Shown piece after piece: positions 1 through 5,783 of a DNA stretch of 8,684 nt; positions within the stretch are counted from its first letter, which is position 1, and each line of letters opens with the position of its first letter. The notes below the pieces were generated by a model. The model was not told the DNA's origin, made no database searches, and worked only from the letters and a program-made list of their open reading frames with translations. This stretch comes from Bacteroidota bacterium (lineage in GTDB: Bacteria; Bacteroidota; Bacteroidia; B-17B0; Aurantibacillaceae), in contig CANJJP010000049.1 in assembly GCA_947474485.1 (NCBI GenBank), positions 1-8,684 on the forward strand, in the 5' to 3' direction. Both the position numbers and the translations under genes were made by a program.

Positions 1-3000
1 ATGGTCCATTAGACCATGTAACTGTGTATGGAGCAACACCTCCAACAGGCTCAGCAGTAGCAACACCAGTACAATTTCCGTTACAATCAACAGGACTTTC
101 TGTAATTACAGCGGTTAATACTGGAGGATTTGTAAATGTTACCGTTGATGTTACTTGGCAACCAATTGCATCGGTAACAGTAACAGTAAATATACCTGCA
201 CATAAACCTGTTGCTGGATTTGTATTTTGATCAGGCTGTGCACCAGGAGCATCGAATAAAAAAGTTGGCGCACCTGTTGCTCCTACAACATTAGCGGTTA
301 TTGTTCCATTACAATCTCCAAAGCAAGTTAATAAAGTGGCTGATGTTGTTAGTGTTAGTGTAACCTGAACAGGAAAATTAAAATTAGTTGATGAAGTACA
401 ACCATTTGCATCTGTTACAACAACAGTATGATTGCCTGCACATAAATTCGATAGTGCTGTTCCAGGAAAAGAAGCTCCACCATCTAAAGTATATGAATAT
501 GGAGGAGTTCCGCCATTAGGGACAATGTTTGCTGTGCCATTACAAATATTAGTACAACTTGGTGTTATTGTATTCACTAAAACAGTAACAGCAGTTGGCT
601 CCGTTACAGTTGCTGATGCAGAGCCTGTACAGCCATTTCCATCTGTTACTGTAACAATATAAGTTCCATCAACAAGGCCAGTAGCTGTTTGTGTTCCTTG
701 CACAGGAGCATTATTCCAAGAATAAGAATAATTTCCATCGCCACCAACCGCAGAAGCAGTAGCAGTTCCTGTTGGGGTACCAATACAAGAAGTTAAAGTT
801 GTATCTGTTGTAACAACAATATTATCAGGCTCAGTTAATACAACTGTTGCACTTTGTAAACATCCTAAAGCATCAGTTACATCAATAGTATAAGAACCAT
901 CGCATAAGTTAATTTGATTTAAATTAGTTGAATTGTTTGGCAACCAAGTTTGTGTATATGGTGCGGTACCACCTCCTAAAACAGTTGTAATGGAACCATT
1001 GCAAGTACCAAAACAAGTTGGGTTTATTGGAGTTGTTGTAATTGTAATAGCAGGCGGTGAGGTAACAACAACATTATCTGTAGCAGTACATCCATTTCCA
1101 TCAGTAACTAATACATCATAAGTACCTATTCCAACATTTGATAAACCCGGAGTAATTTCTCCACCTGGTGCCCATAAATAAGTATAAAGTGGTGTTCCAC
1201 CACCAACTAAACTAGTTATTTGAGCAGTATTACCACCTGAACAATTTACGTTTGTATTACTTAATGTAACTGTTAACAAAACTGGATCTATTAAAGTCAC
1301 ACTATCTTTTTGAGTACAACCCAGTGCATCTGTAACTGTAAGTACGCATTTACCAGCACAAAGATTAGAGATTGATGAAGCCGTGCTAGCATCGCAAGAC
1401 CAAGTATAAGTATAAGGAGCTCCATTTCCACCTGATGCATTTGTTGAAGCAGCACCATTACATGCATTATCACAGGTTGGGTCGGTATAGGTTAATTCAG
1501 GATCAATTTGAGTTGGAGAAGTTAGAGTAACATTATCTGTTGCAGCACAGCCGTTTGCATCAGTCCCAGTAACAGTATAGCTTCCAATTGGCAGATTAGT
1601 ATAACAATTTGCCGCAACTACACTGCCAACAACTCCTGCTGGCGCAAAGGTAAAAGTAACGGCGCCGCTACCACCAACAAAAGACCCACAAACTTGTCCG
1701 TTTCTCAATCCAAAACAAGAAGGATTAGTTGGCGTTGCTGTAACTACGAGCACTGGCGGTTCATTAATTGTAAAAGAAGTTGTATCATCACAACCATTTA
1801 TATCTGTTGCAACAAGAGAGTATGTTCCTTGTGCAAGTGTTATTATTGGATTCGTTGCACCTAAAGAAACTCCCGCTCCAGTAAACCAATTATATGTAAC
1901 CGCTCCAGTTCCACCAATATGAGAGGCAGTAGCCGTTCCATCACTTCCATTAAAACATTCTACATCTGTTGTTAAAGCACTTGCCAATATATCTCCAGGA
2001 CTTTGGACAACAAATATTGAAGTATCATCACAACCCAAAGCATCTGTAATAACAACTGAATATGTTGCAGCCCCCATATTAGTAGCAGAGGATGAAGTTA
2101 GTGTATTTACTACAGTTGGTGCTGGAGCTCCTAGCCAAGTGTAAGAATAAGGAGGAGTACCACCTGAAACTCCTGTTACACTCGCTGTTCCATCATTAAT
2201 ATCAAAACAACTTAAAGTTGTTGGGCCATTTTGGGTATAAGTTATATCAGTTTTAGGATCGATAGTAACGCTTCCATTAATTGTACAACCATTCCCATCT
2301 GTAATAACATAAGTATGAGTACCTGGACATAAATTATAAAGTGTATCATTATTTAGAGCAGGATTGCCATCCCAAACAACTTGATAGGTTATTCCACTTG
2401 CCTGTGCAATACCAAAAGGAGTTCCGTCAGTTGGTGCTACCCAAGCCATTGCGTTACAAACCCCAAAACATTGCTGATCAGTGTTACCTTGATTGGCAAT
2501 CATTAATGTAGGTTCAACAATTAAAAATGACTCTTGAAGCGTACAACCTTTTCTATCTATAATATCACCAAAATATGTATTAGCACACAAGCCTTCTAAG
2601 GAATCTTCCTGACCTTGAGACAATCCATTAAAGCTCACGCTACCAGGATTCCATACTACTGAATACGGAGGATTACCACCGATTATATCGAATAAAAATT
2701 GCCCGTCGCATTCACCCTCGCAAAGAGCCATGTTGAACGAATTATAATTTACAGCCATAGGCGAAGGCTCATAAACAACATTATTTGCAGATGAACCAAT
2801 TTGCACACCTAAACTATTAAAAACTCGTATCGTATAGTTACCACCGCACAAGCCAGTAGCTAAAAAAGGACTTGAAGCAATTCCAATAAATGTAGCAACA
2901 CTACCAGAAGTAAAAGTCATTGTGTAAGGAGCTGTACCAGCGCCACTAAAAGTAACCAACAAAGATCCATTACAAGCATTTGGACAAGTAACCGAATCAA

Positions 3001-3025
3001 CAATTACAACAGAGGTAATAGGCAT
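1..3025 (-). repeat. Array of 12 complete SprB-type protein repeats plus one truncated repeat
   Basis: Translated minus-strand repeats of 76-89 residues. Approximate boundaries in reading order are R1 3025-2759, R2 2758-2507, R3 2506-2252, R4 2251-1991, R5 1990-1754, R6 1753-1508, R7 1507-1280, R8 1279-1052, R9 1051-824, R10 823-593, R11 592-365, R12 364-122, and R13 121 to the edge. The shared order is a beta-strand lead-in, C-x3-C/x-NG, a GG.(T/G)PY(S/T)Y.W core, N-L-C-x-G or a Cys-less version, T(V/I)TD..GC, and a closing (E/S)P. The units are clearly related as protein but differ widely as DNA, so this is an old duplication array and not a recent tandem expansion. R7-R11 are the most regular in length (76-77 residues); R1-R6 are longer and more divergent. 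Confidence 0.9.
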
Positions 3026-3790
3026 AAAAAAAGCTTGGTCCTGCAAATTTACACCAGAAAAAACATCAGTACTTACTAAATTATTATTGTATTTACTAGC
3101 ACTATAATGTAATTCGGAATTAACAGAAGTAACGCGTAAGTTTTGATTTACACTTACTTCTTCCTTTATATCAAGAAGTGCATTCGAAAGATTTAAATCA
3201 AAATAAGCTCCTGTGGTTTTAAGCAAAGACCCTGCTGTTATTGATTGATTGGTAACATTTAACTTTCCATTATTCAAAAATAGTTTGCTGTTGCTTCCTA
3301 AAACCAATGCACTTTTAAGTTGATAGTTTGAACCAGCAGAATTAAAAATAATGTCCCCATTAATTTTCTTAGTTCCAAAATATAAATCAATATTCCCTTC
3401 TCCTACAAACTCTATAACTCCATTAAAATTCCAATCTGCAGCGTTTCTCAGCATAAATTCGCCTTGAACTTGAATTTTAGAGCCAATCGCACCAACAAAT
3501 GATACATTTTTCGAATACAAATCAACAATAAAATCCTTGCAAAAAACACTTGAAGTTAATGTAACCTGATAGGTTCCATTTTTAGAAGAAGCATGGTTAA
3601 AGAGTACGTCATCATATAATGTAGGTATTTTAGCCCCACCATTACCACCACTCGTTCTTGACCAATGCGCAGCATCATTAAAATTTCCTGAGCCACCAAC
3701 CCAATAAAGTTTTTCTGCGCTAACAGTTAAGGAGAATGCAAATGCAATCAGTATCAGTAAATATTTTCTCAAATTCCAACTTATTAGCAT
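1..3790 (-). CDS. Giant secreted SprB-repeat surface protein (adhesin-like), N-terminal 1263 residues, C-terminus beyond the window
   Basis: The frame is open from an ATG at 3790-3788 to the left edge, and an in-frame TAG at 3808-3806 excludes an earlier start. Residues 1-25 look like a Sec signal peptide: a basic LRKY, a hydrophobic LLILIAFAF, and probable cleavage after TVSA. Residues 26-255 form an N-terminal module that opens with YWVGGSGNF and AAHWS, a motif I recall from large Bacteroidota gliding-motility-associated proteins; the rest looks beta-rich. From about residue 256 to the edge run 12 complete SprB-type repeats and the start of a 13th. Each has a Cys near its start, a GGTPPYSYTW-like core, a TVTD.NGC motif and an EP/SP end. 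Family knowledge: such proteins are T9SS-exported, surface-exposed adhesins, usually ending in a C-terminal sorting domain. That domain is not visible here, so T9SS export is inferred. Adhesin function is likely; the ligand is unknown. Confidence 0.92.
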   Translation of the reverse strand, partial: MLISWNLRKYLLILIAFAFSLTVSAEKLYWVGGSGNFNDAAHWSRTSGGNGGAKIPTLYDDVLFNHASSKNGTYQVTLTSSVFCKDFIVDLYSKNVSFVGAIGSKIQVQGEFMLRNAADWNFNGVIEFVGEGNIDLYFGTKKINGDIIFNSAGSNYQLKSALVLGSNSKLFLNNGKLNVTNQSITAGSLLKTTGAYFDLNLSNALLDIKEEVSVNQNLRVTSVNSELHYSASKYNNNLVSTDVFSGVNLQDQAFFMPITSVVIVDSVTCPNACNGSLLVTFSGAGTAPYTMTFTSGSVATFIGIASSPFLATGLCGGNYTIRVFNSLGVQIGSSANNVVYEPSPMAVNYNSFNMALCEGECDGQFLFDIIGGNPPYSVVWNPGSVSFNGLSQGQEDSLEGLCANTYFGDIIDRKGCTLQESFLIVEPTLMIANQGNTDQQCFGVCNAMAWVAPTDGTPFGIAQASGITYQVVWDGNPALNNDTLYNLCPGTHTYVITDGNGCTINGSVTIDPKTDITYTQNGPTTLSCFDINDGTASVTGVSGGTPPYSYTWLGAPAPTVVNTLTSSSATNMGAATYSVVITDALGCDDTSIFVVQSPGDILASALTTDVECFNGSDGTATASHIGGTGAVTYNWFTGAGVSLGATNPIITLAQGTYSLVATDINGCDDTTSFTINEPPVLVVTATPTNPSCFGLRNGQVCGSFVGGSGAVTFTFAPAGVVGSVVAANCYTNLPIGSYTVTGTDANGCAATDNVTLTSPTQIDPELTYTDPTCDNACNGAASTNASGGNGAPYTYTWSCDASTASSISNLCAGKCVLTVTDALGCTQKDSVTLIDPVLLTVTLSNTNVNCSGGNTAQITSLVGGGTPLYTYLWAPGGEITPGLSNVGIGTYDVLVTDGNGCTATDNVVVTSPPAITITTTPINPTCFGTCNGSITTVLGGGTAPYTQTWLPNNSTNLNQINLCDGSYTIDVTDALGCLQSATVVLTEPDNIVVTTDTTLTSCIGTPTGTATASAVGGDGNYSYSWNNAPVQGTQTATGLVDGTYIVTVTDGNGCTGSASATVTEPTAVTVLVNTITPSCTNICNGTANIVPNGGTPPYSYTLDGGASFPGTALSNLCAGNHTVVVTDANGCTSSTNFNFPVQVTLTLTTSATLLTCFGDCNGTITANVVGATGAPTFLFDAPGAQPDQNTNPATGLCAGIFTVTVTDAIGCQVTSTVTFTNPPVLTAVITESPVDCNGNCTGVATAEPVGGVAPYTVTWSNGP

Positions 3791-4051
3791 ATAGCAAACT
3801 ATGTTCTAACTTACGAATATACTAAAAATAACCTTCTTGTTTTAGCGAAAAAATCCTTTTATCCACTCTCAATTGTTAAAAGATAGCTTGTGCTTGCAAG
3901 AAAACATCCTCCGCTTCGTTGTTTTCAGTATTTAAATTAGTTATTTACGGGTGCTAATTCTTAATTACAATACTTTGAAAACGCGCCGCTTCTAACATTT
4001 TTTTTGCGCGCCCATAAAAAAATACGTTTTTTTGTATTCACTAGATTTGAT
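3791..4051. other. Divergent intergenic region between the repeat-protein gene and the NUDIX gene
   Basis: These 261 bp separate two divergent start codons, so both promoters should lie here. The stretch is AT-rich, with a small G+C island around 3981-4013 containing short CGCGC and GCGCG runs. These could pair as a 5-bp stem, too weak to call a terminator or riboswitch. No open frame of useful length with a plausible start was found on either strand, and no clear -33/-7 pair of the Bacteroidota type was found for the minus-strand gene. Confidence 0.6.
4042..4049 (+). promoter_or_regulatory. Candidate Bacteroidota -7 promoter element (TAnnTTTG)
   Basis: TAGATTTG matches the known Bacteroidota -7 consensus TAnnTTTG exactly. 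No TTG/TTTG element sits at the expected spacing of about 17-23 bp upstream, and an 8-mer with six fixed bases can occur by chance in AT-rich DNA. If real, transcription would begin near 4056, after the ATG at 4052, and translation of the NUDIX protein would have to start at 4070. Confidence 0.25.
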
Positions 4052-4606
4052 ATGGAAGATAATAAATTAATGGAAAACCCTTGGGTAACAAAAAGCTCAG
4101 AAGTAGTTTATGAATCAGCTTGGATAAAAGTTCATAAAAACGATGTGCTTAATCCTGCAGGAAAAGATGCACTTTATAGCTATGTAGAGTTTAAAAATTT
4201 AGCCATTGGAATTTTACCACTTGATGAAAATAATAACACCTGGCTAGTTGGTCAGTTCAGATATCCAACAAATTCTTATAGTTGGGAAATTATTGAAGGT
4301 GGCGGCAACCCTGAGCAAGAGCCAGTAGAATCAGCCAAAAGAGAATTAAAAGAAGAAGCAGGAATAATTGCAAATGACTACAAAGAATTAATGCGCATGC
4401 ATTTAAGCAACTCGGCAACCGACGAATTAGCGATAGTATTTATTGCTCGTGATTTAAGTTTTGCCGAAGCTGAGCCTGAAGAAAGCGAAGTACTACAATT
4501 AAAAAAAGTACACATTAACGAAGCTTATGAAATGTGCTTAAAAGGTGAAATAACTGATGCAATAAGCGTTGCAGCTATATATAGAGTAATACTTGAATTA
4601 AAATAA
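4052..4606 (+). CDS. NUDIX hydrolase, ADP-ribose pyrophosphatase-like
   Basis: A 184-residue protein of the NUDIX family, which cleaves nucleoside diphosphates linked to another moiety. Its resemblance to ADP-sugar/ADP-ribose pyrophosphatases (WLVGQFRYP, then WEIIEGGG) suggests ADP-ribose or a nucleotide sugar as substrate, but the substrate is inferred. The Nudix box spans residues 83-105 and contains the metal-binding core RELKEEAG with E98, E101 and E102. The first conserved Glu of the box (G-x5-E) is replaced by Gln89. The protein appears cytoplasmic, with no signal peptide or membrane segment. Start choice: ATG 4052 is the outermost ATG. ATG 4070 (protein beginning MENPW) has a more A-rich leader and fits my memory of how homologues begin, so it may be the real start. 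A TTG at 4004 would add a basic, non-homologous-looking tail and is unlikely. The gene is divergent from the repeat protein and convergent with the dehydrogenase. Confidence 0.92.
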   Translation: MEDNKLMENPWVTKSSEVVYESAWIKVHKNDVLNPAGKDALYSYVEFKNLAIGILPLDENNNTWLVGQFRYPTNSYSWEIIEGGGNPEQEPVESAKRELKEEAGIIANDYKELMRMHLSNSATDELAIVFIARDLSFAEAEPEESEVLQLKKVHINEAYEMCLKGEITDAISVAAIYRVILELK

Positions 4607-4610
4607 AAGA

Positions 4611-5765
4611 TTATTTAGCAAGTTTACGCAACAATACATTTGGACGATATCTATCTTCTAAATAAGTATCATATAAATTTTGGAGTGTATCAACTACATT
4701 TTTTAAACCTATTTCTTTTGACCAAGCAAGTAATCCTTTAGGGTAGTTAACGCCTTTCGTCATTGCTAAATCTATATCTTCTTCGTTTGCAACTTGTAAA
4801 TACAAGGCATCATATGCTTCATTAATAAGCATACAGATAATACGATTAAAAATATATTTTCCTTTTTCTAAATCTACTGAAGGCTTTGGTAATTCAGTGC
4901 CTTCTTGATAATTATAAAATCCTCTTCCTGATTTTTTTCCAAAAAAACCTGCCTCTAATAAACGCTTTTGCATTAAGCTTGGCTTAAAACGTTGATCAAA
5001 ATAAAATTCCTTCCAAACTGTTTCGGTAACAATGTAATTTACGTCGTGTCCAATTAAATCTGTTAATTCAAAAGGTCCCATTTTAAAACCACCAATTATT
5101 TTCATTGCCCAATCAATGGTAGCAATATCAGCAATGCCTTCTTCTGCAATCCTCATTGCTTCTCCGTAATACGGACGTGCAATACGATTAACAATAAAAC
5201 CAGGAGTATCTTTACAAATTACAGGAGTTTTTTTCCAAGATAAAATTAATGATTTACATTCCTCTGCCAAACCTTGCCCCGTTGCAATACCTGGTATTAT
5301 TTCCACCAATGGCATTAGTGGCGCAGGATTAAAAAAGTGAATCCCAATTACACGTTGCGGTAGTTTGCATGCTGCAGCAATAGATGTGATCGATAATGAA
5401 GATGTATTACTTGCTAAAACACATTTATCTGATACGATTTTTTCAAGAGAAGAGAAAACAGATTTTTTTACTTCCAAATTTTCTACAATTGCTTCTATTA
5501 TTAAATCGCAATTCGAAAATTTTTCTTGTGAGTTTACAAATTCAATTTTTGAAAAGATAGCGTCACTTTCGTTTTGCGATATTTTTTGTTTTTCAACTAA
5601 TTTAGAAAGTGTAGAACTTAAATTTGCTTTTGCCTTTTGCAAAGCTTGTTCGTTTGTATCGTAAACAAAAACCCTGTTACCTGCAGTTGCAGCAACTTGT
5701 GCAATTCCACTGCCCATTGCACCAGAACCAACTACACCAATACAACTTGAATTTGAAAACCTCAT
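4611..5765 (-). CDS. 3-hydroxyacyl-CoA (3-hydroxybutyryl-CoA) dehydrogenase, two-C-domain type
   Basis: A 384-residue NAD-dependent enzyme that oxidises (S)-3-hydroxyacyl-CoA to 3-oxoacyl-CoA, as in beta-oxidation, butyrate metabolism or aromatic-acid degradation. The N-terminal Rossmann domain has GSGAMG (G13-x-G15-x-x-G18) and D36 at the end of the second strand, which favours NAD over NADP. The catalytic residues S122, H143 (in GIHFFNP), E155 and N193 (in GFIVNR) are all present, with the same spacing as S137, H158, E170 and N208 of human short-chain HAD. A first C-terminal 3HCDH domain covers about 195-290 (GPFELTDLIG, then GKKSGRGFYNY). A second, partial one covers about 300-384, ending in DRYRPN and LLRK. 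This is longer than the 280-residue single-domain enzymes and resembles PaaH-type proteins. Cytoplasmic. It starts 18 bp after the OmpA gene stop, so it is probably co-transcribed. Chain-length specificity is not readable. Confidence 0.95.
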   Translation of the reverse strand: MRFSNSSCIGVVGSGAMGSGIAQVAATAGNRVFVYDTNEQALQKAKANLSSTLSKLVEKQKISQNESDAIFSKIEFVNSQEKFSNCDLIIEAIVENLEVKKSVFSSLEKIVSDKCVLASNTSSLSITSIAAACKLPQRVIGIHFFNPAPLMPLVEIIPGIATGQGLAEECKSLILSWKKTPVICKDTPGFIVNRIARPYYGEAMRIAEEGIADIATIDWAMKIIGGFKMGPFELTDLIGHDVNYIVTETVWKEFYFDQRFKPSLMQKRLLEAGFFGKKSGRGFYNYQEGTELPKPSVDLEKGKYIFNRIICMLINEAYDALYLQVANEEDIDLAMTKGVNYPKGLLAWSKEIGLKNVVDTLQNLYDTYLEDRYRPNVLLRKLAK

Positions 5766-5783
5766 AACTAAGTAATTGACAAA

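Noticed and set aside
24..1121. Plus-strand open frames at 24-230, 432-662 and 933-1121
   Set aside because: They are antisense shadows of the Thr/Val/Gly-rich repeat coding sequence. They have no domain logic, and each restates the periodicity of the minus-strand repeats.
1..3025. CRISPR array or DNA-level tandem repeat as the explanation for the periodicity
   Set aside because: The period is about 228-267 bp, matches protein domain boundaries in one open frame and shows no identical DNA repeats. It is protein repeat structure.
3812..3830. TATATTCG on the minus strand as a -7 element for the repeat-protein gene
   Set aside because: It has one mismatch to TAnnTTTG, and there is no TTG near the required upstream spacing.
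3859..3867. TTATCCACT, one mismatch from a DnaA box
   Set aside because: It is a single site with no second box, no AT-rich unwinding cluster and no dnaA or dnaN neighbour. Chance occurrence is expected in AT-rich intergenic DNA.
3884..3945. Short minus-strand frame reading NTENNEAEDVFLQAQAIF before a stop, looking like a gene remnant
   Set aside because: It is about 20 codons with no start codon and an in-frame stop just upstream. It is too short to distinguish from chance.
3982..4010. CGCGC and GCGCG runs that could form a hairpin upstream of the NUDIX gene
   Set aside because: The stem is only 5 bp with a 19-nt loop, and no U-tract follows on either strand. It is not convincing as a terminator or riboswitch.
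4004..4051. TTG start at 4004 for the NUDIX gene, adding 16 residues
   Set aside because: The added segment is basic and hydrophobic, does not look homologous to family members and overlaps promoter-like sequence. Two downstream ATGs are better candidates.
5365..5664. Plus-strand open frame of 99 residues
   Set aside because: It lies wholly inside the dehydrogenase gene on the opposite strand, over its Rossmann and catalytic region. It is a shadow frame with no recognisable features.
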